Below, in pieces: positions 1 through 9,334 of a DNA stretch of 64,000 bases. The DNA is taken from assembly GCA_015258715.1 (NCBI GenBank), contig JABZHR010000004.1, forward strand, positions 62,001 to 126,000. The letters run 5' to 3'. Origin of the DNA: Atopobium sp. (GTDB taxonomy: Bacteria; Actinomycetota; Coriobacteriia; Coriobacteriales; Atopobiaceae). Under the pieces are notes generated by a model. That model did not search any database and was not told the origin of the DNA. It worked only from the letters and a program-made list of their open reading frames with translations. Made by a program: the position numbers and the translations under genes. Each line of letters begins with the position of its first letter. Within the stretch, counting starts at the first letter, position 1.

Positions 1-134
1 GCCATAGGTGCCATAAGCACAGGATTAGCGGACAGGCGCTCCTTGAGTGAAGCTCCTGACGCAAAAGGAACAATATGTGAAGAAAGACCTGCTTGAGATG
101 CGCAGGTTGAAATGATTGTTTGAAGCGACTCCAC
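1..134 (-). CDS. tRNA-dihydrouridine synthase, N-terminal fragment (partial)
   Basis: An open minus-strand frame follows the lepA stop directly and runs off the left edge of the window. It can start at a GTG at 134, preceded by AGAAGG with a 5-nt spacer. The last residues visible, NPVLMAPMA, match the conserved N-terminal FMN-barrel motif of dihydrouridine synthases (NP-x-x-LAPMAG), which reduce uridines in tRNA. About 35 residues precede this motif, a little more than usual. Only about 44 residues are present, so the family call rests on one motif. It is probably translated in an operon with lepA. Confidence 0.5.
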   Translation of the reverse strand, partial: MESLQTIISTCASQAGLSSHIVPFASGASLKERLSANPVLMAPM

Positions 135-143
135 AAATACCTT

Positions 144-1955
144 CTACTCGTCGTCAACCTTGAGAACAGCCAAGAACGCCTCTTGAGGTACTTCGACTGA
201 GCCAATCTGCTTCATGCGCTTCTTACCCTCTTTTTGCTTTTCAAGCAGTTTGCGCTTTCTGGAAATATCGCCGCCGTAGCATTTAGCCAAGACGTCCTTT
301 CTACGTGCGCGAACAGTAGAGCGAGAAATGATTTTATTGCCAATAGCACCTTGAATAGGAACCTCAAAGAGCTGCTGAGGAATGATGCCTTTTAGTCTGT
401 CGCAAAGACCACGAGCAAGATCATATGCCTTGTCTTTGTGAACAATAAACGAAAGCGCATCAACGACGTCTCCAGCAAGCAGGATATCAAGCTTAACCAG
501 GTCAGAAGTGCGATACGAATCAAACTCATAGTCAAGTGAAGCATAACCTTTAGTTCTACTCTTAAGCTGGTCAAAGAAGTCCAGGATAAGCTCGGCCAAA
601 GGAATGCTAAAGATCATCTCGACGGACCTATCAGACAGATACACCATGTCTTCAGATACACCACGATGATCAACAACAAGCTGCATAACCGTACCAACAA
701 ACTCAGGAGGCACAATAATCTTTGCCTTTAGGTATGGCTCATCAATGCGGTCAATCTTGGTGACCTCTGGAAGATCTTGAGGACTGGTAATCTCAATCAT
801 AGTTCCATCGGTCTTATAGACGTGATAGTCAACAGATGGACTGGTCGCAATCAAGTCAAGATCAAACTCACGCTCAAGACGCTCTTTAACAACTTCCATG
901 TGGAGAAGGCCCAAAAATCCTACTCTGAAGCCAAATCCCAAAGCCACAGAAGTCTCTGGTGACCACGTAAGTGATGGATCGTTAACGTGCAGCTTATCAA
1001 GTGCATCACGGAGGTTCTCATACTGCTTGTTATCTACAGGGAACAGACCAGTAAATACCATCGGTTTTGCTTCGCGGTAACCCGGCAGTGGCTCTGCGCA
1101 TGGATTTTGCTTATAGGTAAGCGTGTCTCCAACACGAACAGCTTCAGGGTCTTTGAGGCCAGTTACCACATAGCCAACTTCACCAACAGAAAGCTGGTCA
1201 ACAGCCATCTCAAGAGGTCTCTTGGCGCCAACTTCCTCAACAAGAAAAGGCATAGAGCCCTGCATCATAAGCAGCTGGTCGCCGGCTTTGATTGAGCCAT
1301 CAAAAACACGTACTGTAGCTACAACACCTCTGAACTGGTCAAAGTACGAGTCAAGAATAAGCGCCTTAAGAGGTGCCGTAGAATCTCCCTTTGGAGGAGA
1401 AACCAAGTACACCAAAGCCTCAAGAAGCTCATGGATACCCTCGCCCGTCTTGCCGGAAACGCATACGGCATCATCAGCTGGGATTGCAAGAACATCCTCG
1501 ATTTCTGCTCGGACCTCTTCAGGACGAGCAGACGGAAGATCAATCTTGTTGATTGCAGGAACAATATCCAGGTTAGCGTTCATGGCAAGCATGGCGTTTG
1601 AGACTGTTTGAGCCTCCACACCTTGCGTTGCATCAACAACCAGCACCGCTCCTTCGCAGGCAGCCAAAGACCTTGAAACCTCATAGGTAAAGTCGACGTG
1701 GCCTGGAGTGTCAATCAGATTGAACTGATAGCGCTCTCCATCATCTGCGTCATACATGACGCGGACGGCGTTTGATTTGATGGTAATTCCACGCTCACGT
1801 TCAATGTCCATAGTGTCCAAGAGCTGTGACTCCATATCGCGTTCTTCAACGGTATGAGTAAGCTCCAAAATACGGTCACTGATGGTAGATTTACCGTGAT
1901 CGATGTGCGCAACAATAGAGAAGTTGCGAATATGTGAAGTATCCTGTGTATTCAT
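144..1955 (-). CDS. lepA: Elongation factor 4 (LepA GTPase)
   Basis: A 603-residue translational GTPase of full family length. The G domain shows AHIDHGKST at residues 16-24, DTPGHVDF near 82 and NKIDLP near 136. These are followed by EF-G-like domains and the basic LepA-specific C-terminus (SRKRKLLEKQKEGKKRMKQ). LepA binds ribosomes and promotes back-translocation or assists initiation and assembly under ionic stress. The ATG has only a weak upstream Shine-Dalgarno sequence. It is divergent from rpsT, with 108 bp between them, and the probable dihydrouridine synthase gene follows 9 bp downstream. The assignment is firm. Confidence 0.97.
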   Translation of the reverse strand: MNTQDTSHIRNFSIVAHIDHGKSTISDRILELTHTVEERDMESQLLDTMDIERERGITIKSNAVRVMYDADDGERYQFNLIDTPGHVDFTYEVSRSLAACEGAVLVVDATQGVEAQTVSNAMLAMNANLDIVPAINKIDLPSARPEEVRAEIEDVLAIPADDAVCVSGKTGEGIHELLEALVYLVSPPKGDSTAPLKALILDSYFDQFRGVVATVRVFDGSIKAGDQLLMMQGSMPFLVEEVGAKRPLEMAVDQLSVGEVGYVVTGLKDPEAVRVGDTLTYKQNPCAEPLPGYREAKPMVFTGLFPVDNKQYENLRDALDKLHVNDPSLTWSPETSVALGFGFRVGFLGLLHMEVVKERLEREFDLDLIATSPSVDYHVYKTDGTMIEITSPQDLPEVTKIDRIDEPYLKAKIIVPPEFVGTVMQLVVDHRGVSEDMVYLSDRSVEMIFSIPLAELILDFFDQLKSRTKGYASLDYEFDSYRTSDLVKLDILLAGDVVDALSFIVHKDKAYDLARGLCDRLKGIIPQQLFEVPIQGAIGNKIISRSTVRARRKDVLAKCYGGDISRKRKLLEKQKEGKKRMKQIGSVEVPQEAFLAVLKVDDE

Positions 1956-2063
1956 AAGGAAAATAATAGCGTAAAGTACCCCCTTCGTGCTATACTTCTA
2001 AAGCTGCCTCAAACGTGTCTCAGCGAAGAGGCCTCACATAGTAAACACCGAAAGGAACCGCAC
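1956..2063. promoter_or_regulatory. Divergent lepA / rpsT promoter region
   Basis: This 108-bp gap separates two divergent genes, so it must hold both promoters. The best -10 candidate for rpsT is TATACT at 1991-1996 on the plus strand. I see no good TTGACA-like -35 element for it and no clear pair for lepA. The call rests mainly on gene orientation. Confidence 0.35.
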
Positions 2064-2327
2064 GTGGCTAACATCAAGTCTCAGAAGAAGCGTATTCTCA
2101 CCGCTGAGAAGGCACGCCAGCGCAACAAGGCTGTTCGTTCCGAGCTTAAGACTGCTATTAAGGCAGTTCGCACTGCTGTTGAGGCAGGCCAGCTTGAGGA
2201 CGCACAGGTTGCAGCTAACAAGGCATCCCGTCTTCTTGACAAGGCTGCTTCTAAGGGCATCGTACACAAGAATCAGGCTGCTCAGCGTAAGAGCGGCGTT
2301 CAGAAGCTTGTTAACACCCTTAAGTAG
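2064..2327 (+). CDS. rpsT: 30S ribosomal protein S20
   Basis: An 87-residue, strongly basic protein beginning MANIKSQKKRILTAEKARQRN, the typical S20 N-terminus. S20 is a primary 16S rRNA-binding protein of the small subunit. It starts at GTG, with AAAGGAA 8 nt upstream. It is a single-gene unit read opposite to its neighbours and closed by a strong hairpin terminator at 2351-2378. Lysine and arginine are spread along alpha-helical stretches, as expected. Confidence 0.97.
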   Translation: MANIKSQKKRILTAEKARQRNKAVRSELKTAIKAVRTAVEAGQLEDAQVAANKASRLLDKAASKGIVHKNQAAQRKSGVQKLVNTLK

Positions 2328-2350
2328 TTCTTATCTACTTTTAACTTTTT

Positions 2351-2378
2351 AAAACGGACTCCTTGGAGTCCGTTTTTT
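2351..2378. terminator. Bidirectional rho-independent terminator (rpsT / holA)
   Basis: A near-perfect inverted repeat with left arm AAAACGGACTC, a 4-nt loop and a matching right arm running into a T tract. It lies between the convergent 3' ends of rpsT (+) and holA (-) and can serve both, more strongly the plus strand. Confidence 0.85.
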
Positions 2379-2398
2379 CTTACCTTAATTCTTTGAAA

Positions 2399-3370
2399 CT
2401 ACACATTTGAGACGCCGCACAGAGCAAAGATAAGCTTGGTCATTGTGGTTGTTTTATCTTCTCCACTCTTAAGACCACGTTCTGCATCTGCACAGAGACT
2501 CAAAATATGCTCAAGTTCGCCATCAGCAAATTGGCGCGCCCATCGTGCATAATTTCTTACTTGCCAGTCCTGCTTACCTAAAACTGGACCAATTTCCCGC
2601 TCTGTACCACGCTTAACCATAGACCTAGCACAAATGAGTTCTCTTACACGTCCAGTCATAAGCGACAAATTGCCAATAGCCCCCGACTCATCCATCTGAC
2701 TGTAAAGCTCCAAAGCTTTTGAAGCATTTCTCGCTGATAAACTGTCGATAAAATCCCATGGCTTGACTTCCACTACTCGTGCAACATGAGTTTCTACAAA
2801 CTGAACGTCAATTGCACCAGGACGACCCAGCAGAGCTGCTAAAGATTTAACTTGAGAATCAAGCATGGTGGTATTATCACCAACACGACTTATAAGCTCA
2901 TTGGCCACATTAATTGGGATTTGTAGTCCGTACTTTCTTCCAAGATCCCCAATGTATTTAGGCAAATCTTTTCTAGAAATTGCACCACAATTAATAACTG
3001 CAAGCTTACCTAACGCATCTACTGCTTTATAAAGCCTTGTAGTTTTTGCTAGCGTCTGTGCAGAAAGCATCAGTGTAGTAGTTGGATTAGGATTTTTTAG
3101 ATACTCCACAAGAGCTTCTGATACAGACTTAGGCAATTTACCAGCATCATCAATAACAACAATTCGCCTAAAATCACCCATAGGAAGTGTTTGAGCAGAA
3201 GACAAAACAGATTCTGGAGTCAGCTCAGCACTTACGGAAATCTCATCAAGGTTAAAGGTAATAAAGCTCTGGTTAAGACGGCTTTTAAGCTTATCAATAG
3301 CCCTTGCACGCTTCATCTCATCAGGGCCAACAGCCAAATATGCAGCTAGTAACTTAGCCTGCTCCGCCAT
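2399..3370 (-). CDS. holA: DNA polymerase III delta subunit (HolA)
   Basis: A 323-residue protein in the delta/HolA family. This is the clamp-loader wrench subunit that opens the beta sliding clamp during replication. Typical features are the N-terminal stretch (YLAVGPDEMKRARAIDKL), IVVIDDAGKLP near residue 90, and the all-helical C-terminal collar region. Two ATGs are adjacent. The second (3370) has GGAGG 6 nt upstream and is preferred over 3373. It overlaps the 3' end of comEC by 17 bp, suggesting translational coupling. The comEA-comEC-holA order is common in Gram-positive genomes. Confidence 0.9.
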   Translation of the reverse strand: MAEQAKLLAAYLAVGPDEMKRARAIDKLKSRLNQSFITFNLDEISVSAELTPESVLSSAQTLPMGDFRRIVVIDDAGKLPKSVSEALVEYLKNPNPTTTLMLSAQTLAKTTRLYKAVDALGKLAVINCGAISRKDLPKYIGDLGRKYGLQIPINVANELISRVGDNTTMLDSQVKSLAALLGRPGAIDVQFVETHVARVVEVKPWDFIDSLSARNASKALELYSQMDESGAIGNLSLMTGRVRELICARSMVKRGTEREIGPVLGKQDWQVRNYARWARQFADGELEHILSLCADAERGLKSGEDKTTTMTKLIFALCGVSNV

Positions 3371-5729
3371 CATTTTCCTCCTCTAATTCTGTATCTACTT
3401 TAGCATGTTGCACGCTCACCCTAGGTCCATGTTCTCCAGGAAATACCGTGACGTCTCCATAATCTTTTGTGCAATAGAATCTTGCGCCAACACCCTCTAA
3501 GATATCCACCGCTTCCTGTTTAGGATGTCCATAACGATTATTCTTTCCAGCACTTGCAACCGCTACCTCAGGTTTTAGCGCGCGAGCAGTTTCTGGATAG
3601 AGTGACTTTGCCGCTCCATGATGGCCGACTTTTAAGAAATCGATATCGCCAACATCACCCGATGTCACCGTCTCTTTTGTTTGATCTCTTTCAGCATCTC
3701 CCGTTAAAAGCGTAGTTAAAGTATTTTGCCCATCGTTATACGTCACATAGAGCTCAACCGACGCATTATTAGCTTCTTTAGCTTTATATCCCCTATGTGG
3801 CCACACTACCCGGACATGAAAGCGACCAACATCAAATTCATCACCATATAAAACTTCATAAGAATCACTACCAGAAATCCTCTGAATGGCTTTTTGTAAC
3901 TCAGACTTTTCTTGTTTTGTTATTCCTTCTCCAACTAATACCCGTCCTGTCTTTACCGAACCAACCATATACCTCACGCCGCCGGCATGGTCCTCATCAA
4001 GATGTGTAAGCAAAATTGCATCCAAATATGAAATGTGTTGTCGCTCCAGAGCGTCATTAACCACATCTCCCACGCTTGTATCTACAAGCAGAGAGTGCGC
4101 GCCATCACTCAGCAATATGGCATCTCCCTGGCCAATATCCATCACACAAATCCTTGTGGGCGAGAAAAACCTCCAGTAGATGCTTAAACCCAAGATAAGC
4201 ATAACTGCCATTGAACATATGCCAACTAAAACTGCTCTTTTTCCCTTAGGCCAAAACACGTAAAGAGCCACCATTGCTGCAAACACAAGCAATGAAACTA
4301 TCCAACTCATGTCAGTTAACGACACACTTGCAAAAGATCTTTCAGATATAAAAGAAGCAAGCGTCTCTATAAACTGACCAAGAGAATCCACTAGAAAAAG
4401 AGCAATTTCTTGAACTGGCTTGAAGCCACTAAAAACTATTACCCCAATTCCAAATAGGCTCAGAAGAGAAAACAAGCTTGTAATTAAGGCACTTGAGAGA
4501 GGTGCAAGTAACGAAAAGTGGCCAAAGTACATACATGAGATTGGAAGACATGAGAGTTGAGCGACTGTTGTTGCACACATGGTGTTTCGTACATGAGAAA
4601 ACGGTTTTCTTAGAACATTCTGTACTTTTCCATAGCCAGATAAGTGAAAGGCAATTTTTGCATAGTACTGAGCAAGACCACCGTATATATTCATTCCAAA
4701 AATACAAGCTAGTGACAAGGTAAAAGCAATGTTTACGCTCAGCTGTGGATCAACACAGAGCATGAGTAGAGCCAGAGTAGAAACAGCAGATAGCGTGTGT
4801 TGTTTCCTGCCAACACATTGCATAACGTATTTTTGTTCAACAAGAAGTATTGCCCTTATTGCAGACGCAGGTAATCCACAGAAAAGCGCGTAACTACTGA
4901 GTAGAATTAAATTTACTACTCCTCTCAAAAGTGGTTTTAACGTCAACCTTTTGAGCAAAGCATCAATAAAAGTAGAGAGAATTACTATGTGACAACTAGA
5001 TATTGCTATAAGGTGCATGAGACCACAGCGCATAAATATCCGAGGAATATTAAAGCTATACAAGCTAGGCCTATAGGCACAAAGGCCACACGCAGCTAAT
5101 GCTCGACCAAAGCTCACCTCTGGCTGAAGTTGAGAAATGCACCTTTCTCTAAATTGAGCAACTTCTCCAATAACTCCCTCTTCATAAGATGTGGAATTTA
5201 CCGTGGTTATCTGAATTGAACCAAGCACTCCCCTCTTAAATTGTTCGTCTGAAAACTCCTTATCTTTATACCGAGTAAACCTACCTTCGCAGCACAGATG
5301 CGTTTCTCGTAAGAATGGTTCTTTAGCATGTATGCCAACAGATCCAATACAACTACCTTGGTACAGAACAGACGCCTGACCAGTCCATGCATGATTTTTG
5401 TAGACTAAATCTCTTGATACAACGAGTTCAAAATCATGTACGGAAGTTGACTCTAAAAGATTCACTGACGCCATTTGACTGTCGTATATAAAGGAAGACC
5501 TGCTAAGGATAATTACAAGTAAAAGTAAAACTACCCCAACAGTCATAAGGCTGGTATGCGCATGCTGCACATACCAAAATCCCAAAGCAGCCACCGCACA
5601 GATTCCTAGAATATGAATCAGAACTGTATCGAGCGTCACGCTTCTTGCAATAAAAACTTGAAGCCATAAACATACAAAAAGCAGGACGCATAGGCTATAT
5701 GGAATAAAAGGACGAGAGGGCTGCTCCAT
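3354..5729 (-). CDS. comEC: ComEC/Rec2 DNA-uptake channel
   Basis: An integral membrane protein of about 791 residues. It starts with two or three hydrophobic segments and a soluble DUF4131-like loop. Next comes the multi-spanning Competence domain, about residues 220-480. The C-terminal metallo-beta-lactamase-like domain shows MDIGQGDAILL, LLTHLDEDHAGG and VGHHGAAKS. ComEC forms the inner-membrane channel for single-stranded DNA during natural transformation, and the C-terminal domain may degrade the non-transported strand. ATG at 5729 lies 4 nt past the comEA stop and is preferred to an upstream in-frame start inside comEA. The reading frame is intact, so the uptake channel is probably functional. 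Confidence 0.93.
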   Translation of the reverse strand: MEQPSRPFIPYSLCVLLFVCLWLQVFIARSVTLDTVLIHILGICAVAALGFWYVQHAHTSLMTVGVVLLLLVIILSRSSFIYDSQMASVNLLESTSVHDFELVVSRDLVYKNHAWTGQASVLYQGSCIGSVGIHAKEPFLRETHLCCEGRFTRYKDKEFSDEQFKRGVLGSIQITTVNSTSYEEGVIGEVAQFRERCISQLQPEVSFGRALAACGLCAYRPSLYSFNIPRIFMRCGLMHLIAISSCHIVILSTFIDALLKRLTLKPLLRGVVNLILLSSYALFCGLPASAIRAILLVEQKYVMQCVGRKQHTLSAVSTLALLMLCVDPQLSVNIAFTLSLACIFGMNIYGGLAQYYAKIAFHLSGYGKVQNVLRKPFSHVRNTMCATTVAQLSCLPISCMYFGHFSLLAPLSSALITSLFSLLSLFGIGVIVFSGFKPVQEIALFLVDSLGQFIETLASFISERSFASVSLTDMSWIVSLLVFAAMVALYVFWPKGKRAVLVGICSMAVMLILGLSIYWRFFSPTRICVMDIGQGDAILLSDGAHSLLVDTSVGDVVNDALERQHISYLDAILLTHLDEDHAGGVRYMVGSVKTGRVLVGEGITKQEKSELQKAIQRISGSDSYEVLYGDEFDVGRFHVRVVWPHRGYKAKEANNASVELYVTYNDGQNTLTTLLTGDAERDQTKETVTSGDVGDIDFLKVGHHGAAKSLYPETARALKPEVAVASAGKNNRYGHPKQEAVDILEGVGARFYCTKDYGDVTVFPGEHGPRVSVQHAKVDTELEEENDGGAG

Positions 5730-5733
5730 CGTC

Positions 5734-6486
5734 TTAGACACGAATATTATCCTTAAGCTGATCAAACTTTTTCTGACCAATACCAGAAACGCGCATCAAA
5801 TCTTCAGTAGTCTTAAATGGTCCATTCTTTTGTCTATCTGCAACAATTCGTTTAGCCAAGCCTTCTCCAACGCCTTTAAGCTTAGTAAATTCTTCTACAG
5901 TTGCTCGATTAATATCTACAACTGTCTTTTTGTCACTCTTCTTATCCATTTGCTTGTTGCTTGTGGCTTTATTTTGATCTGGCTGCGAAATCTCTGGCGG
6001 AGCCTCTTCTCCCTTTCGAGGAATATAAATTTTTTGACCATCTTCTATAGGAGACGCTAGATTTATGCCTTGACTGTTGGCATCTTCAGTCAAGCCTCCT
6101 GCTATTTGAATTGCGTCGTTTACACGTGGATTTACCATCTGAAGTGCATACAGACCGGGTGATTTAACGGCTCCATCAACATGAACCATCATTTGAGGAG
6201 ATGCTTCTTTAATCTTATGGTCATCTCCTGGCTGCTCTGTAGACTTATCCTCTTGGGAGTGCTGTGGATTTTCCGCAACAATCGCGCTCTGTGTAGAGTT
6301 TGCCTGATTATGCGATCTGTCAAAAGACTCTGATGTTCCAGCGTTAATCATCCCAATAAATACAACTACTGAAACAATACCTAGGATAACCACAGCAATA
6401 ACCGCTAAAAGTTGCTGCTTAGAGAGGTTAAACCTTCTCATCAATTTATTAATAATTTGAGTGCGGTTATTTGAAATCTGAGCCAT
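5734..6486 (-). CDS. comEA: ComEA competence DNA receptor
   Basis: A 250-residue membrane-anchored DNA receptor for natural transformation. There is a short basic N-terminus, one transmembrane helix at about residues 22-46 and a polar linker. An SLBB domain follows at about 100-160 (VHVDGAVKSPGLYAL). Two C-terminal helix-hairpin-helix motifs bind DNA (FTKLKGVGEGLAKRIVADRQ and DLMRVSGIGQKKFDQL). The ATG has a strong site, GAGGTGA, 5 nt upstream. It is first in an apparent comEA-comEC-holA operon. The pilus and other late competence genes are not in this window. Confidence 0.94.
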   Translation of the reverse strand: MAQISNNRTQIINKLMRRFNLSKQQLLAVIAVVILGIVSVVVFIGMINAGTSESFDRSHNQANSTQSAIVAENPQHSQEDKSTEQPGDDHKIKEASPQMMVHVDGAVKSPGLYALQMVNPRVNDAIQIAGGLTEDANSQGINLASPIEDGQKIYIPRKGEEAPPEISQPDQNKATSNKQMDKKSDKKTVVDINRATVEEFTKLKGVGEGLAKRIVADRQKNGPFKTTEDLMRVSGIGQKKFDQLKDNIRV

Positions 6487-6664
6487 ACAATCACCTCAGA
6501 TTTATATTCAACTATTAGGCTTATAAGAAACACGACTTTTAAATATTTATCTAGTGATCTTGTCATAAAACTGCTGGTAATCTGACACAGTTGTAAACAA
6601 TTTGCAGATAAGTAAAGCAAACTGGAATCAACAGAATTACCCTAAATAAGATTATCAATTCACT

Positions 6665-6698
6665 CAAATAAAAAATCCGTCCTTTCACAGGACGGATT
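6665..6698 (-). terminator. Rho-independent terminator after thiI
   Basis: On the minus strand a 9-bp stem (AATCCGTCC) with a 7-nt loop is followed by a run of six Ts. It lies 53 bp past the thiI stop and separates the mihF-gmk-rpoZ-thiI unit from comEA. The rest of the 6487-6750 gap is AT-rich and must hold the comEA promoter, but no clear -35/-10 pair was found. Confidence 0.8.
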
Positions 6699-6750
6699 CT
6701 AAAAATGTATCTATGCAAAGCCATCAAAGCCTTTGAACTGCAGAAATATT

Positions 6751-7995
6751 CTAGTCAGTAATAAACTCTGCAGGAGCAAGCTCTTTATGACGAGCGGCAA
6801 GTGTTTTTGGTGGCTTATATGAAGGACACTGACTAAAGTCAATGTACTCAATATGCTGCATAAGGTCATCAATCATGGATTCATGATCAAAAGAATTCCA
6901 TGCCTCAAGAACTTCTCGCATTCTTGCGTGAGTCTCGGGTCTGCGAGGCATAAACAATGTGCAGCAATCAGGAGCCGTCTGCGTTGAGATATCAAACGTA
7001 TTGATATCTTGGGCACGACGGATGATTTCTTGCTTGTCGGAGCCAATCAGAGGCCTCAAAACAGGTATGGTAACTGCCTCGTTGACAGCAGCAATATTAT
7101 CAAGTGTCTGAGAAGCAACTTGGCCAAGTGACTCGCCAGTTACCAGCGCTTTAGCGCCCTCAAGCTCTGCGATTTTCTGTGCAATGATGTACATCACACG
7201 ACGATACATAATGACACGAAGAGCCTGTGGAACGGCAAGAGAAATCTCACGCTGATGCTCGCCAAAAGGCACAACATACATTCTGCCAATAAGACCAGCA
7301 GGCTCAAGTGCCTCAATAATATCTTGACACAGATATTCGCTGGTATCGGAAGTCATAGGGCGGCCAGAGAAGTGAACGGGAATAACCGTAGCACCTCTGC
7401 GACCAACCATCCATGTTGCAACAGGAGAATCAATACCACTTGAAAGAAGCGATACTACTTTGCCCGCAGTACCAACAGGAAGACCGCCAACACCATGAAT
7501 AGATGCAGCGTAAACATATACGTTGCCCTGAACAACATGCACATAGACCGTCATATCCGGATTATGCATCTGAACTTTTTTATCAGGGAAATTCTCACAA
7601 AGCACAGCGCCTACAAGCTGGTTAATCTCAATGGAATGCTTTGGATAAACCGTTGAGGAACGACGAGCATGCACTTTGAATGTAGTAAAGTCACCGGACT
7701 CCCCCAGTGCCTTCACGGCAGCGTTACAAAACTCCTGCTCATCTAAGCCACAGCGATACGCCAAAGAAGCGCGAGCAACACCGGGAACCTGGGCCACGGC
7801 ATGTTGCAGCTCTTCAGTTGCTTGTTTATCAGTGGTTTCTACAAGAAGGTAGCCAGAAATGCGAGAAACCCCCGCCACTGGAAAGTGTCGGAGGGCTCGT
7901 CGCAAATTTGTTACCAACTGATTTTCAAAAGTGGATCGGTTCTTACCCTTTAAACCAATTTCGTGGTAGTGAACCAGACATACTCTTTCAGTCAT
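6751..7995 (-). CDS. thiI: tRNA 4-thiouridine synthase (ThiI)
   Basis: A 414-residue enzyme that thiolates U8 of tRNAs and can supply sulfur for the thiamine thiazole. It has an N-terminal ferredoxin-like/THUMP region (about residues 1-165) and a PP-loop AANH domain with LLSSGIDSPVATW near 185. The DCCTLFMPRRPETH segment near 345 is typical of Gram-positive ThiI. There is no C-terminal rhodanese domain, as usual for this shorter class, so an external cysteine desulfurase must supply sulfur. It starts 5 bp after rpoZ. Confidence 0.95.
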   Translation of the reverse strand: MTERVCLVHYHEIGLKGKNRSTFENQLVTNLRRALRHFPVAGVSRISGYLLVETTDKQATEELQHAVAQVPGVARASLAYRCGLDEQEFCNAAVKALGESGDFTTFKVHARRSSTVYPKHSIEINQLVGAVLCENFPDKKVQMHNPDMTVYVHVVQGNVYVYAASIHGVGGLPVGTAGKVVSLLSSGIDSPVATWMVGRRGATVIPVHFSGRPMTSDTSEYLCQDIIEALEPAGLIGRMYVVPFGEHQREISLAVPQALRVIMYRRVMYIIAQKIAELEGAKALVTGESLGQVASQTLDNIAAVNEAVTIPVLRPLIGSDKQEIIRRAQDINTFDISTQTAPDCCTLFMPRRPETHARMREVLEAWNSFDHESMIDDLMQHIEYIDFSQCPSYKPPKTLAARHKELAPAEFITD

Positions 7996-8000
7996 AACTC

Positions 8001-8285
8001 TTAGTAAACGATGGTGTTCTCGCCCTTAATTGCCTCGTCAAAAGACTCTTTAACAAAGCCAAGGGTACCGTCGTTAATCTCTTTCATAGCAATAGAGACA
8101 GAATCTTTACCACTTGCAACAGTAGTAATGTCATCAAAATCCTGAACAGCAGTTACACGCAGGTGCTGACCGTGAAGCATATTGTTAATATCGCAAGCAC
8201 GCTTAGAAGCAAGAGAGCAAAGCAAGAATGGATTCTGCTCAGTCTTCTGAAGCAGGCTGTCAATCTCAGGCTTAATAACAGACAT
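8001..8285 (-). CDS. rpoZ: RNA polymerase omega subunit
   Basis: A 94-residue protein with the conserved omega core: LASKRACDINNML, followed by VQDFDDITTVASGKDSVSIA and a glycine-containing C-terminal stretch. Omega helps fold and assemble the beta' subunit. Its ATG overlaps the gmk stop in a TAATG junction, pointing to coupled translation. The gmk-rpoZ pairing is widespread in bacteria and supports the call. Confidence 0.92.
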   Translation of the reverse strand: MSVIKPEIDSLLQKTEQNPFLLCSLASKRACDINNMLHGQHLRVTAVQDFDDITTVASGKDSVSIAMKEINDGTLGFVKESFDEAIKGENTIVY

Positions 8286-8863
8286 TAAAGCTGACCTCCG
8301 TCTGATTCATAGTCATCAAAAACTTCCTCGAGCTTGCTGAGAGCAGTCTCAAGGTTGTCGTTCACAATGCAAACAGTATAGTCGTTTGCATACTCCATTT
8401 CACGTGACGCATTAGAAAGTCTCGTAGAAATGGTCTCCTCATCTTCTGTGCCACGACCTCTAAGGCGCTGTTCAAGCTCTTCAAATGAAGGTGGCTTAAT
8501 AAAGACGAGAATGGCGTTGGGATATTGTTTGTGGACCATAAGTCCACCCTGAACGTCAATCTCTAGAACAACAGACTGACCTGCAGAAATCAGGCGATCA
8601 ACCTCGGATTTGAGCGTGCCATAGCAATGGCCATGAACATGAGCCCATTCAAGGAATTCACCAGCATCAACGCGCTTTTTAAATTCTTCATCGGAGAGAA
8701 AATGATACGCAACTCCATCGACTTCTCCTGGTCGTGGAGAACGTGTAGTAGCCGAAACCGTCAGGCCTAGGTTTGGGCGCTTGTCCCTCAACAGAGAGAC
8801 AAGCGTTCCTTTTCCTACACCTGACGGTCCAGATACTACAAAAAGTTTGGCTGAACGAGCCAC
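8285..8863 (-). CDS. gmk: Guanylate kinase
   Basis: A 192-residue kinase converting GMP to GDP with ATP. The P-loop is GPSGVGKGT at about residues 11-19. The GMP-binding part contains TTRSPRPGEVDGVAYHF, and the lid includes RLRGRGTEDEETISTRL. Length and motif order are normal. The GTG start overlaps the mihF stop (TAGTG), and the stop overlaps the rpoZ start. The mihF-gmk-rpoZ order is typical of actinobacteria. Confidence 0.96.
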   Translation of the reverse strand: MARSAKLFVVSGPSGVGKGTLVSLLRDKRPNLGLTVSATTRSPRPGEVDGVAYHFLSDEEFKKRVDAGEFLEWAHVHGHCYGTLKSEVDRLISAGQSVVLEIDVQGGLMVHKQYPNAILVFIKPPSFEELEQRLRGRGTEDEETISTRLSNASREMEYANDYTVCIVNDNLETALSKLEEVFDDYESDGGQL

Positions 8864-9171
8864 TACTTGGTCAGTGCCTCGAGGAGCTGCTCACGCTGAC
8901 GAGCGCCAAGGCCCTTAACGCGGCGAGTTGCGGAAATTCCGAGCTCGTCCATAATCTTTGCTGCCTTTGCCTTGCCATAGCCAGGAAGGGACTCGATAAG
9001 AGCGGAAACCTTCATACGCTCAGCAATAGGATCGGTAGAATCAAGGACCTCTTTAAGGGAGACCTTACCAGTCTTAACCTTCTCGCGAAGCTCTGCACGA
9101 GCGTGACGAGCCTGAGCTGCCTTCTCAAGTGCTGCCTTGCGCTGCTCATCGGTAAGTGTAGGTAGAGCCAT
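8863..9171 (-). CDS. mihF: Actinobacterial integration host factor (mIHF)
   Basis: A 102-residue nucleoid protein of the actinobacterial IHF type, unrelated to the enterobacterial IHF alpha/beta pair. The C-terminal half carries the helix-two-turn-helix DNA-binding region (LPGYGKAKAAKIMDELGIS, then TRRVKGLGARQREQLLEAL). It binds and bends DNA. The start at 9171 is chosen because GGAGG lies 4 nt upstream; a start 5 codons earlier lacks a site. The gene is a good marker that the host is an actinobacterium. It is first in a mihF-gmk-rpoZ-thiI unit. Confidence 0.95.
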   Translation of the reverse strand: MALPTLTDEQRKAALEKAAQARHARAELREKVKTGKVSLKEVLDSTDPIAERMKVSALIESLPGYGKAKAAKIMDELGISATRRVKGLGARQREQLLEALTK

Positions 9172-9334
9172 TGTTCCTCCAAACATCGTTTTCGTACTTC
9201 ATATACGAAACTCAATTTAATGTGCCTTTTGCACTTCAGCAAAATAGTTTGCCACATAAGGCGCGATTTACAAGGGGTTTTTTAATATTTACGCATTAAA
9301 AACCACCTGTTCACCATAATTCCAAAAACTTTTG

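Noticed and set aside
5730..5780. Upstream start for comEC inside comEA
   Set aside because: It would add 17 residues overlapping comEA without a better ribosome site; the ATG just past the comEA stop gives the natural N-terminus.
9273..9303. Terminator after pyrF
   Set aside because: Arms are almost all A/T with one mismatch in length and no separate T tract, so it is too weak to list as a feature.
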